This document shows, in pieces, positions 1 to 5,869 of a stretch of 5,869 nucleotides of DNA. The position numbers were made by a program, and so were the translations under genes. The DNA is from Chloroflexota bacterium (GTDB lineage: Bacteria; Chloroflexota; Chloroflexia; Thermomicrobiales; UBA6265). The DNA lies in assembly GCA_023424355.1 (NCBI GenBank), contig JAFAEA010000160.1:1-5869 (forward strand), read 5' to 3'. Below the pieces are notes generated by a model. That model was given only the letters and a program-made list of their open reading frames with translations, was not told where the DNA came from and made no database searches. The stretch's first letter is position 1. Every line of letters starts with the position of its first letter.

Positions 1-1348
1 CCTCGTCCCATGTCAGCAGCGGGAACTCGACCACCCACGCGTACGCCATCACATTCGGATCGGCCAGCTCAAGGCGAGCACCGAATTCATCGCGCAGGGC
101 GGAGAGAGTCTTGGCGACGACTTCCGCGTTGTCGGCGACGAACAGCACCAAATCGCCCTGCTCGGCACCGATACCGGTGGTCATCGCGGCGATCTCTTCC
201 TCGGTCAGGAACTTGGCGATCGGGCTCTTGAGGCCTTCTTCCTGAAGCTGCATCGTCGCGAGTCCCTTGGCACCGGCGCTCTTGGCGAGTTCGGTGATCT
301 CATCGATCTGCTTGCGGGTGTAGTTGGCACAGCCCGGCACCACGATCGCCTTCACCTGGCCACCGTTTTCGAGCACGCCGGCGAACGCCTTGAAGCCGGT
401 ACCACGGAGGGCATCGCTCACATCCTGCAGCTCCATCCCGAAGCGGAGATCCGGGCGGTCGTTGCCGTACTTGTCCATCGCTTCCTGATAGGTCATGCGT
501 GGGAACGGCTTCTGCATGATGGTTTTGTTGCTGTACTTCTCGGTGACCTCGATCATCATCGCTTCCATCAGATTCATCAGATCTTCCGGAGTCACGAAGC
601 TCATCTCGATATCGAGCTGGGTGAATTCTGGCTGGCGATCGGCGCGCTGGGCTTCATCGCGGAAGCAGCGGGCGATCTGGAAGTAGCGATCGAGACCACT
701 CACCATCAGCAGCTGCTTGAGGATCTGCGGACTCTGTGGCAAGGCGTAGAACTCTCCCGGTTGGGCCGAGCTCGGCACGAGAAAGTCGCGGGCGCCTTCC
801 GGCGTGGAGCGGATGAGGAGGGGAGTTTCGACTTCCACAAAGCCACGCTCATCCAGGAAATCGCGCATGAACTTCACCACGCGGTGTCGCAGCAGCACAT
901 TGTTCTGCATGCTCGGGCGGCGAAGATCCAGATAGCGATACTTGAGTCGCAGCGATTCGTCGTAATCGCCTTCTTCGTTGATGTAGAACGGCGGCGTCTT
1001 GCTCTCGTTGAGAATGGTGATGCTGCGCGCTTCAACCTCGATCTCGCCGGTGGACATCTTCGGATTCACCGTGCCCTCGGGGCGATTGCGCACAATGCCC
1101 TCAACGGAGATCACGAACTCGTTGCGCAGCTTGTTGGCGATGTCGTGCGCGTCCTTGTCGATCTCGGGATTGAACACCACCTGCGTGATGCCAAATCGAT
1201 CGCGCAAATCGATGAAGATCAGTCCACCGAGATCGCGACGTCGGTTGACCCATCCCTGCAGGGTGACAGGCGATTCCGCCTGCGCTGCGGTGAGCGATCC
1301 GCAGGTGATTCGGCCAATTGCATCGGGTGCTACATCAACGGGAAGCAT
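1..1348 (-). CDS. aspS: Aspartyl-tRNA synthetase, bacterial type, C-terminal part cut by the window edge
   Basis: This cytoplasmic class II aminoacyl-tRNA synthetase charges tRNA-Asp with aspartate using ATP. The visible 449 residues begin MLPVDVAPDA and are open to the left edge; the family is about 590 residues, so roughly a quarter is missing. Domains in order: an OB-fold anticodon-binding domain (about 15-110, with GWVNRRRDLGG and FIDLRDRFG), class II motif 1 (around 169-178, GFVEVETPLL), the ATPEGARDF-like loop (STPEGARDF, 181-189), the aspartate-site QSPQ (205-208), motif 2 (FRDEAQRADRQPEFTQLD, 229-246) and the bacterial GAD insertion (about 290-420). It ends at FPLLTWDE, just before the section leading to motif 3. 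The ATG was chosen because a good Shine-Dalgarno lies 6 bases upstream and the OB domain starts soon after. It is the last visible gene of the operon, one base after the mazG-type stop. Residue L40 matches discriminating enzymes, whereas G92 matches non-discriminating ones, so Asn/Asp specificity is undecided. Confidence 0.97.
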   Translation of the reverse strand, partial: MLPVDVAPDAIGRITCGSLTAAQAESPVTLQGWVNRRRDLGGLIFIDLRDRFGITQVVFNPEIDKDAHDIANKLRNEFVISVEGIVRNRPEGTVNPKMSTGEIEVEARSITILNESKTPPFYINEEGDYDESLRLKYRYLDLRRPSMQNNVLLRHRVVKFMRDFLDERGFVEVETPLLIRSTPEGARDFLVPSSAQPGEFYALPQSPQILKQLLMVSGLDRYFQIARCFRDEAQRADRQPEFTQLDIEMSFVTPEDLMNLMEAMMIEVTEKYSNKTIMQKPFPRMTYQEAMDKYGNDRPDLRFGMELQDVSDALRGTGFKAFAGVLENGGQVKAIVVPGCANYTRKQIDEITELAKSAGAKGLATMQLQEEGLKSPIAKFLTEEEIAAMTTGIGAEQGDLVLFVADNAEVVAKTLSALRDEFGARLELADPNVMAYAWVVEFPLLTWDE

Positions 1349-1349
1349 T

Positions 1350-2678
1350 TTACTCTCCTGAATTGCCGGCAGTAACGGAGCCGGTTACATGTTGTTCAAG
1401 TGCCTGTTTGAGTACGTCGTTCGGATCTTCGTCCGCAGCGATGATAGCTGCCACAGCATCCAGCAAGGCCTGCCGTCGCCCGCCAGGTTCAGAATCGGCT
1501 ACCTCAATCGGGTGCTTCTTCAGCACACGGGTGGCGCGTTCCAGCGCCGGCATGCTGTGTGGCTGACCATCGGCAGCCTTCTCCGGTCGGTTCGGCTTCT
1601 CAGCCTTCTCCTGAGCCTTCACCCTTTGCCACAGGCCCACAACCTCATCGGCATTGGTGGCGGCATCGTCGCCGAATACGTGTGGATGCCTCCGCACGAT
1701 CTTGGTGACGATACCGGAGTACACATCCTCTAGTCGGAACGCACCGCGCTCCTCGGCGATTTGGGTGTGCATCATGATCAGCATCAGCAAGTCGCCGAGC
1801 TCTTCCGCCAGGTTCTCGTCGTCGCCGGAATCGATGGCGTCGATAACCTCGTACACCTCATCGGCAAGCGATTTCGCGAGGGTGGCGTTGGTTTGCTTGC
1901 GATCCCACGGGCAGCCGTCATCATCGCGCAGGGCCGCCATCACATGCTGAAGCGTGGCTGCCGATGCCGTTGCTTCGAGATCGGATTGCGCCGGCACGTA
2001 GATCGCCAGCAGCGGTCCGCCGCTGTGATCCGCAAGCTCGGCGATGGTGGATGACTCTCGCTGCTCGTTCTCGAGCCCTGCGGCCGAGATCAGCTCAACG
2101 ACATGATCCGGTGGGAACACGCGCGCAAGCTGATTTGATGCCGCCTGCATGAGCTCGTTGTTGTACACATGCGTGATGAGCACCGGCAGGCGAGGGGAGA
2201 AGTTGAGCAGTCCGCCTTCGAACGGCGATTTCCGGTTGGTGGCAGCAATTTGCCATCCGGATGCCATCTGCACCCGATCCCGAATCGGATCGATGCCAAG
2301 CGCACTCGCGAGCAGATCTGTCGCGGAAATGCCGTCGATCACCTGCGTAGTGAGTCCGATCTCGGTCGCGCTCTTGAGCACAGTTTCGACCAGTCCTTCG
2401 CCAAAACGAGGGTGACCCGGGATGGCGAGCACTACGGGATCGACCTGTGCACTCGCAATCACGACGGCCGCAGATTGATGCCATCGATTCGTGGCATTCG
2501 GATCGTGGAATTGCTGCAGATCGGTTACGTTCTCCGCGCCAAGCAGATCGCCCATCCCCACATCCTCGTGACCACGCACGAAGATATGCTTCGCATTCGC
2601 GAGAGCTTCCTGCGCTGCGATCGTTCGGAAACGGGCAGGACCTGGTCCCAACCCAATAATGGTGATAGCTGGGATCAT
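1350..2678 (-). CDS. mazG: Tetrapyrrole-methylase-like / MazG nucleotide pyrophosphohydrolase fusion (YabN-like)
   Basis: This 442-residue protein has two parts. Residues 1-230 resemble the SAM-dependent tetrapyrrole (corrin/porphyrin) methylase fold: GLGPG at 9-13, GHP at 88-90, DGISA at 115-119 and a NNEL helix near 173-176. Residues 240-340 are a MazG domain, with CPWD at 256-259, a metal-binding helix DEVYE at 273-277, EELGD at 292-296 and RRHPHVFGD at 329-337. MazG enzymes hydrolyse (d)NTPs to the monophosphate and pyrophosphate with Mg, cleaning nucleotide pools. The canonical first helix reads EExxE; here its first residue is Asp (D273), a conservative change. A second, degenerate MazG-like half (about 380-432) ends the protein. 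The architecture matches Bacillus YabN (about 490 residues); E. coli MazG (263 residues) lacks the methylase part. The role of the methylase-like domain is unknown. The ATG overlaps the lepA TGA by four bases and the stop is one base from aspS, so expression is probably coupled to both. Confidence 0.93.
   Translation of the reverse strand: MIPAITIIGLGPGPARFRTIAAQEALANAKHIFVRGHEDVGMGDLLGAENVTDLQQFHDPNATNRWHQSAAVVIASAQVDPVVLAIPGHPRFGEGLVETVLKSATEIGLTTQVIDGISATDLLASALGIDPIRDRVQMASGWQIAATNRKSPFEGGLLNFSPRLPVLITHVYNNELMQAASNQLARVFPPDHVVELISAAGLENEQRESSTIAELADHSGGPLLAIYVPAQSDLEATASAATLQHVMAALRDDDGCPWDRKQTNATLAKSLADEVYEVIDAIDSGDDENLAEELGDLLMLIMMHTQIAEERGAFRLEDVYSGIVTKIVRRHPHVFGDDAATNADEVVGLWQRVKAQEKAEKPNRPEKAADGQPHSMPALERATRVLKKHPIEVADSEPGGRRQALLDAVAAIIAADEDPNDVLKQALEQHVTGSVTAGNSGE
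1353..1359 (-). promoter_or_regulatory. Ribosome binding site of aspS
   Basis: On the minus strand AGGAGAG lies inside the last codons of the upstream mazG-type gene. The AGGAG core is 6 bases from the aspS ATG. This supports the chosen start and shows that aspS has its own strong initiation signal in addition to coupling with the upstream gene. Confidence 0.85.
2675..2678 (-). other. ATGA stop/start overlap between lepA and mazG
   Basis: The minus strand reads AAGAAATGA: the lepA TGA shares bases with the mazG-type ATG. Only a weak purine run (GAGAAG) precedes the start, so initiation probably depends on ribosomes terminating lepA. Confidence 0.85.
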
Positions 2679-4513
2679 TTCTTCTCGGCCTTATCGGCGC
2701 TGCTACCGAGGCTCAGCACGGCCATGAAGGCCTCCTGTGGGATTTCGACACTACCCACCATCTTCATGCGGGCCTTGCCTTCCTTCTGCTTCTCGAGGAG
2801 CTTGCGCTTACGAGAAACGTCGCCACCGTAACACTTGGCCAACACGTTTTTGCGCATGGCCTTCACGGTTTCGCGACTGATGATTCGGCTACCGATGCTT
2901 GCCTGAATCGGCACATCGAACATCTGGCGCGGAATGAGTTTGCGCAAGGCTTCTACCAAGCCACGACCCTTGTAGTAGGCATCGTCCTTGTGGCAGATCA
3001 TGCTGAGCGCATCCACACTCTGGCCGTTCACCAGCACATCGAGCTTCACAAGATCAGCGCCACGCATTTCGGCGAACGAGTAATCGAGGCTGGCATAACC
3101 CTGCGTGCGACTCTTGAGCTGATCGTAGAACTCCACGATGAGTTCCGCGAGCGGAATCGAGTATTTCAGCTGCACGCGCTCTTCATCCAGATAGATCATA
3201 TCGCCCGGAATCGCGCGCTTGTTGGTGGTGAGATCCATGATGGTGCCGATGTAGCGACTCGGCGCGATGATGTTGAGATCCATCCACGGCTCGCGGATTT
3301 CGTTGATTTGTCCGAAATCTGGCATATCCGATGGGTTATCGATCTTCTTGATTTCGCCGCTGCCAAGTTCCACTTCGTATTCCACGCTTGGGGCGGTGGC
3401 GAGCAGATCGAGCTTAAACTCGCGCTCGAGTCGCTCCTGGATGATTTCCATATGGAGGAGACCGAGGAAGCCGCAGCGGAAGCCGAAGCCGAGTGCAGCC
3501 GAACTCTCCGCCTCGAAGGTGAGGCTGCTGTCGTTGAGCTGCAGGCGCTCCAGCGCATCTCGGAGATCCGGGAACTCATCGGAATCCACCGGGTACAAAC
3601 CGGCGAACACCATCGCCTTGGCCGGCTGATAGCCGGGCAGGGGGGATTCGGCACGTCTGGAATCCAGCGTGATCGTATCGCCGACCTGAACATCCTTCAC
3701 AACCTTGAGGCCGGTGGCGATATAGCCCACCTCGCCAGTACGAAGGACATCCACAGCGGTCATGCCCGGATTGAAGCAGCCAATTTCGAGGATATCGGCA
3801 TGCTTGTTTGTGCCCATGATGCGGATGCGCTCTTCGGAGTGAAGCTCGCCATCCACGATCTTGACGTAGGCAATCACACCCTTGAATGCATCGTAGTGAC
3901 TATCAAAGATCAGAGCTCGCAGCGGCTTCTTGCCGCCTTCGTTGGAAGGAGGCGGGATGTGCTTGACGATGGCTTCGAGAATATCCGGTACACCAACACC
4001 GGTCTTGGCGCTGGCCGGGATGATTTCGTCATCAATGAGACCGATGAAATCGCCGACTTCCTTGCTCACCCGTTCCGGATCGGCATTGGGGAGGTCGATC
4101 TTGTTGACCACGGCGATCATCGCCAGCTCGTGTTCGAGGGCGAGATACACATTGGCCATCGTTTGCGCTTCGATACCCTGCGCGGCATCGACCACGAGCA
4201 AGGCACCCTCGCAGGCGGCGAGGCTGCGGCTAACTTCGTAGCTGAAGTCCACGTGGCCAGGGGTGTCGATGAGATTGAGTTCGTACTCGTTTCCATCGTT
4301 GGCGGTGTAGTTCATGCGAACAGCACGTGCCTTGATGGTGATGCCCTTTTCGCGCTCCAGATCCATGGAATCCAGCATCTGCTCCTGCAGATCGCGCTCG
4401 GAAACCGTGCCCGTGCTTTGCAACAGGCGATCGGCGAGAGTGGATTTCCCATGATCGATGTGGGCGATGATGCTGAAATTGCGAATGTGACTCGTGTCGA
4501 TAGGTGTAGTCAT
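2675..4513 (-). CDS. lepA: Elongation factor 4 (LepA), ribosome-associated translational GTPase
   Basis: This 612-residue translational GTPase binds the ribosome and is thought to act in back-translocation, initiation or ribosome biogenesis. All G motifs are visible: G1 AHIDHGKST (17-25), G2 in EKGITIKA (55-62), G3 DTPGH with the catalytic His (83-87), G4 NKID (137-140) and G5 SAK (168-170). EF-G-like domains II, III and V follow, including [17 protein letters not shown]. The LepA-specific C-terminal domain closes the protein: [20 protein letters not shown], then VEIPQEAF. Length agrees with the family (about 600). An in-frame ATG at 4642 would add 43 residues ([10 protein letters not shown]...) with no family similarity and no Shine-Dalgarno, so I chose ATG 4513, nine residues before the conserved [15 protein letters not shown]. 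This start also lacks a clear Shine-Dalgarno. It is first in the operon, and its TGA overlaps the next ATG (ATGA). Confidence 0.97.
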   Translation of the reverse strand: MTTPIDTSHIRNFSIIAHIDHGKSTLADRLLQSTGTVSERDLQEQMLDSMDLEREKGITIKARAVRMNYTANDGNEYELNLIDTPGHVDFSYEVSRSLAACEGALLVVDAAQGIEAQTMANVYLALEHELAMIAVVNKIDLPNADPERVSKEVGDFIGLIDDEIIPASAKTGVGVPDILEAIVKHIPPPSNEGGKKPLRALIFDSHYDAFKGVIAYVKIVDGELHSEERIRIMGTNKHADILEIGCFNPGMTAVDVLRTGEVGYIATGLKVVKDVQVGDTITLDSRRAESPLPGYQPAKAMVFAGLYPVDSDEFPDLRDALERLQLNDSSLTFEAESSAALGFGFRCGFLGLLHMEIIQERLEREFKLDLLATAPSVEYEVELGSGEIKKIDNPSDMPDFGQINEIREPWMDLNIIAPSRYIGTIMDLTTNKRAIPGDMIYLDEERVQLKYSIPLAELIVEFYDQLKSRTQGYASLDYSFAEMRGADLVKLDVLVNGQSVDALSMICHKDDAYYKGRGLVEALRKLIPRQMFDVPIQASIGSRIISRETVKAMRKNVLAKCYGGDVSRKRKLLEKQKEGKARMKMVGSVEIPQEAFMAVLSLGSSADKAEKK

Positions 4514-4557
4514 GTATAGAGGGTACGTCCGTAATGAGCGCGAGGCAGCCAACACAA

Positions 4558-4580
4558 TTGCGTCAGGCGAGCCTGCGCAA
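4558..4580. repeat. Inverted repeat in the lepA upstream region
   Basis: Outer arms TTGCG and CGCAA (minus-strand reading) flank inner arms AGG and CCT around a CTCG loop, with small internal bulges. It lies 45-67 bases upstream of the lepA start. It could be an operator or a leader-RNA hairpin. It has no U-tract on either side, so it does not look like an intrinsic terminator. Function is not known. Confidence 0.35.
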
Positions 4581-4592
4581 AATAACTTCTCA

Positions 4593-4598
4593 AGTATA
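4593..4598 (-). promoter_or_regulatory. lepA: Possible -10 element of the lepA operon promoter
   Basis: TATACT on the minus strand lies about 80 bases upstream of the lepA ATG. No recognisable TTGACA-like -35 sits 16-18 bases upstream (the positions read GCTCCC-like), and there is no extended TG. The call rests on the hexamer and its location only, so it is weak. A start of transcription near 4586 would place the 4558-4580 inverted repeat at the very 5' end of the mRNA. Confidence 0.3.
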
Positions 4599-4645
4599 GC
4601 GAAGTTGCTGTAGTCGGGAGCGTGATCGGAACTGCAGCCCATGGA

Positions 4646-4668
4646 AGTTTGGCTTCAGTTGCCAAATT
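4646..4668. repeat. Inverted repeat in the divergent intergenic region
   Basis: TTTGGC (4648-4653) and GCCAAA (4661-4666) form a perfect 6-base inverted repeat around a 7-base loop; outside it one G-T and one A-T pair extend it to 8 positions. There is no T-run after it. It could be a regulator site upstream of the lepA promoter or chance; I recognise no known operator. Confidence 0.3.
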
Positions 4669-4800
4669 CAGCCGGAAGCAGACGGTAGCGCCGATGGACC
4701 CCGCACCTCACGACATATCCCTCACAGATTTCAAGAGCTCGAAAGAGATATTCCGGCAACCTCGATGTCTCGTGTCATACCGCGGGACTGGCCAATTTCG
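4669..4800. other. Non-coding part of the divergent gap with no recognisable content
   Basis: Between the inverted repeat and the ATPase promoter I see no RNA gene, promoter consensus or terminator. A possible small rightward frame (GTG at 4622 to 4825) crosses it, but it lacks a spaced Shine-Dalgarno and recognisable sequence, and it ends inside the promoter/operator, so I do not call it a gene. Confidence 0.5.
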
Positions 4801-4807
4801 GGGCATT

Positions 4808-4816
4808 TGTTATACT
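4808..4816 (+). promoter_or_regulatory. Extended -10 promoter of the P1B-type ATPase gene
   Basis: TGTTATACT is an extended -10 element (TGn followed by TATACT, one mismatch from TATAAT). The -35 region 16-18 bases upstream (CTGGCCA) is poor, as is usual for extended -10 promoters. Predicted transcription start is near A4824, giving a leader of about 85 bases. The Fur-like palindrome begins directly downstream, which supports this as the controlled promoter. Confidence 0.6.
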
Positions 4817-4825
4817 TATTCCTAG

Positions 4826-4842
4826 ATGAGAATGATTCTCAT
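4826..4842. promoter_or_regulatory. Fur-family operator (perfect 8-1-8 palindrome)
   Basis: ATGAGAAT-G-ATTCTCAT is an exact inverted repeat around G4834. Two further pairs outside one mismatch extend it to 4823-4845. The inner 7-1-7, TGAGAATGATTCTCA, closely resembles the Fur consensus TGATAATnATTATCA and is also near actinobacterial Zur sites (TGAAAATnATTTTCA). It covers about +3 to +19 of the predicted transcript, so a bound regulator would block RNA polymerase. Which family member binds (Fur, PerR, Zur, or an ArsR-type metal sensor) cannot be decided from the site. The gene's metal-transport role makes a metal sensor likely. The site is over 300 bases from lepA and probably does not control it. 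Confidence 0.72.
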
Positions 4843-4859
4843 ATACGACTAAAATGCTC

Positions 4860-4877
4860 GGATTTATGGGCAAATCC
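4860..4877 (+). other. Small hairpin in the ATPase mRNA leader
   Basis: GGATTT and AAATCC form a perfect 6-base-pair stem with the loop ATGGGC, between the operator and the ribosome binding site. The stem is AT-rich and modest, there is no T-tract, and no known riboswitch fold is evident. Confidence 0.3.
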
Positions 4878-4900
4878 AGGCGAAGAGCGATCGCGAAGGC

Positions 4901-4904
4901 AGGA
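4901..4904 (+). promoter_or_regulatory. Ribosome binding site of the ATPase gene
   Basis: AGGA (within GGCAGGAA) lies 4 bases before the ATG at 4909. There is no other in-frame ATG or GTG between the operator and this start; the ATGs at 4854 and 4866 are out of frame. This decides the start. Confidence 0.65.
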
Positions 4905-4908
4905 ACTT

Positions 4909-5869
4909 ATGGACCAGATTGTGGACTACATACGACATCGGCATTTGGCGATGGCAGCAGTGCTCGCCTGGGTTTTTAGCCTGCTCGGTTTCGTGCTCGA
5001 TCTCACCACATCTGTGCCGCATTCCGTGATCGTGGCTTTCTATGTCGCCGCCTATGTATTCGGTGGAACCACCGCTGCAATCGAAGCAGGCAAGGATCTC
5101 CTCAATCGCAAAATCAATGTCGATCTCCTCATGGTCCTCGCGGCGATTGGTGCCGCAGCTCTGGGGCAGTGGCTCGAGGGCGCCATTCTCCTCAGCCTCT
5201 TTTCAACGTCGAACGCGCTCGAGTACTACACCATGGACCGCACCCGCTCCGCGGTGAAATCGCTGATGGATCTCACTCCGCCAACGGCTCGTGTCGAACG
5301 AGATGGCCAACTCTGCGAGATTTCCGTCGATGATGTGGTTATCGGCGATCGCGTGGTGATTCAGCCAGGGGAACGAATCCCGGTCGATGCCAGGATTGTG
5401 GCCGGAGCGTCCGCTGTCGATCAGGCGGCAATCACCGGTGAATCGCAGCCTGTTTCGCTGAAGGCTGGCGATTCCGTCTATGCCGGCACCATCAATGGCA
5501 ACGGTGTGCTTCACACCGAAGTGACCAAACTCTCTACCGATACGACACTCGCGCGGATTGTGCGGCTGGTTTCCGATGCGCGCAGCGATCAATCGGATTT
5601 GCAGGAGTTCGCCGAAGGTTTCGAAGGCAAATACGCAGCGGGTGTGATTCTTGTCTCTCTGCTGGTTGGCATCGTGCCGATCCTCTTCGGTGCCGAGCCG
5701 CAGCCAACGATCTATCGCGCCATGACCCTGCTGGTGGTGCTTAGTCCGTGTGCGCTGGTGATCAGCACACCGGCTGCGACCCTCAGTGCGCTGGCTAACG
5801 CTGCTCGAAACCGGGTGCTGGTGAAGGGTGGACGCGCCATGGATCTGCTGGGCTCAGTCAGCACCATCG
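4909..5869 (+). CDS. P1B-type metal-exporting ATPase, P1B-4 (SPC) subgroup, 3' part cut by the window edge
   Basis: The first 320 residues of an integral membrane ATPase that pumps transition-metal ions out of the cytoplasm. There is no N-terminal HMA (GMTCxxC) or His-rich metal-binding domain; after MDQIVDYIRHRH the protein enters membrane helices at about 13-31, 38-53 and 72-104, the last ending NALEYYTMDRTR. The actuator domain (about 120-235) holds PGERIPVD and the phosphatase motif TGES (177-180). Two further helices follow (about 243-260 and 270-290); the second carries SPC (279-281) in VVLSPCALVIST. The phosphorylation motif DKTGT should lie a few residues beyond the edge. SPC in place of CPC, with no N-terminal metal domain, is characteristic of P1B-4 pumps (Co, Fe(II), sometimes Zn/Cd: CoaT, CtpD, PfeT, FrvA). 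The Fur-like operator favours Fe(II), but this is inference. It is transcribed divergently from lepA and is probably functionally unrelated to it. Confidence 0.93.
   Translation, partial: MDQIVDYIRHRHLAMAAVLAWVFSLLGFVLDLTTSVPHSVIVAFYVAAYVFGGTTAAIEAGKDLLNRKINVDLLMVLAAIGAAALGQWLEGAILLSLFSTSNALEYYTMDRTRSAVKSLMDLTPPTARVERDGQLCEISVDDVVIGDRVVIQPGERIPVDARIVAGASAVDQAAITGESQPVSLKAGDSVYAGTINGNGVLHTEVTKLSTDTTLARIVRLVSDARSDQSDLQEFAEGFEGKYAAGVILVSLLVGIVPILFGAEPQPTIYRAMTLLVVLSPCALVISTPAATLSALANAARNRVLVKGGRAMDLLGSVSTI

Noticed and set aside
761..1375. A 204-codon open frame on the plus strand
   Set aside because: It is antisense to aspS, whose motifs 1 and 2 and QSPQ are clear. No family resemblance or ribosome binding site.
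2169..2831. A 220-codon open frame on the plus strand
   Set aside because: It is antisense to the mazG-type gene and the end of lepA; no recognisable domain.
2990..4519. A 509-codon open frame on the plus strand
   Set aside because: It lies wholly antisense to lepA, in the complementary codon phase. Its His/Glu/Asp/Ile-rich translation is what reverse complements of GC-rich coding DNA give, and lepA is unambiguous.
4514..4642. N-terminal extension of LepA to ATG 4642
   Set aside because: The 43 extra residues are unlike any LepA N-terminus, there is no ribosome binding site, and the ATG at 4513 gives the family's usual length.
4622..4825. A 67-codon frame starting with GTG in the intergenic gap
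   Set aside because: The GGGAG before it is only one base from the GTG, too close to serve as a Shine-Dalgarno. The translation matches nothing I know, and the frame ends within the ATPase promoter.
4887..4894. GCGATCGC octamer, as in the cyanobacterial HIP1 repeat (a second copy near 5345)
   Set aside because: Only two copies in 5.9 kb, one inside a GAT-CGC codon pair. The sequence is rich in CGATC overall, so this is well short of cyanobacterial HIP1 density.
5203..5592. A 129-codon minus-strand frame
   Set aside because: It is antisense to the actuator domain of the P1B-type ATPase, where TGES and PGERIPVD fix the true frame.

Overview
The window is ordinary chromosomal DNA, GC-rich and gene-dense, from a bacterium. 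It carries a three-gene leftward operon (lepA, then a mazG/methylase fusion, then aspS), a divergent control region of about 395 bases, and the start of a rightward gene for a metal-exporting P1B-type ATPase. The fused tetrapyrrole-methylase/MazG protein (YabN-like) and the general look of LepA and AspRS suggest a deep-branching or Gram-positive-like lineage, possibly Chloroflexota. That assignment is an impression from the protein sequences, not a test.

Minus strand, right to left: lepA (elongation factor 4) spans 4513-2675. Its TGA overlaps the ATG of the mazG-type gene (2678-1350) in an ATGA junction. The mazG TAA is one base from the ATG of aspS, which runs off the left edge (1348-1). The spacing implies one transcript with translational coupling: a ribosome back-translocase/GTPase, a nucleotide pyrophosphohydrolase fused to a methylase-like domain, and aspartyl-tRNA synthetase. 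All three are housekeeping functions linked to translation and nucleotide-pool quality.

Region 4514-4908 holds no convincing gene. It contains two short inverted repeats on the lepA side. On the ATPase side it has an extended -10 promoter (TGTTATACT), followed directly by a perfect 8-1-8 palindrome of Fur-family type (ATGAGAAT-G-ATTCTCAT), then a small leader hairpin and a Shine-Dalgarno sequence.

Plus strand: from 4909 to the right edge is the first 320 codons of a P1B-type ATPase. It has no N-terminal metal-binding domain and carries an SPC (not CPC) motif in the metal-binding membrane helix. This is the signature of the P1B-4 subgroup (Co/Fe(II)/Zn exporters such as PfeT, FrvA, CtpD and CoaT). 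SPC motif plus Fur-like operator is the most interesting combination here and suggests an iron- or metal-responsive efflux pump. I found no mobile elements, CRISPR arrays, tRNA or rRNA genes, and no clearly undescribed system.
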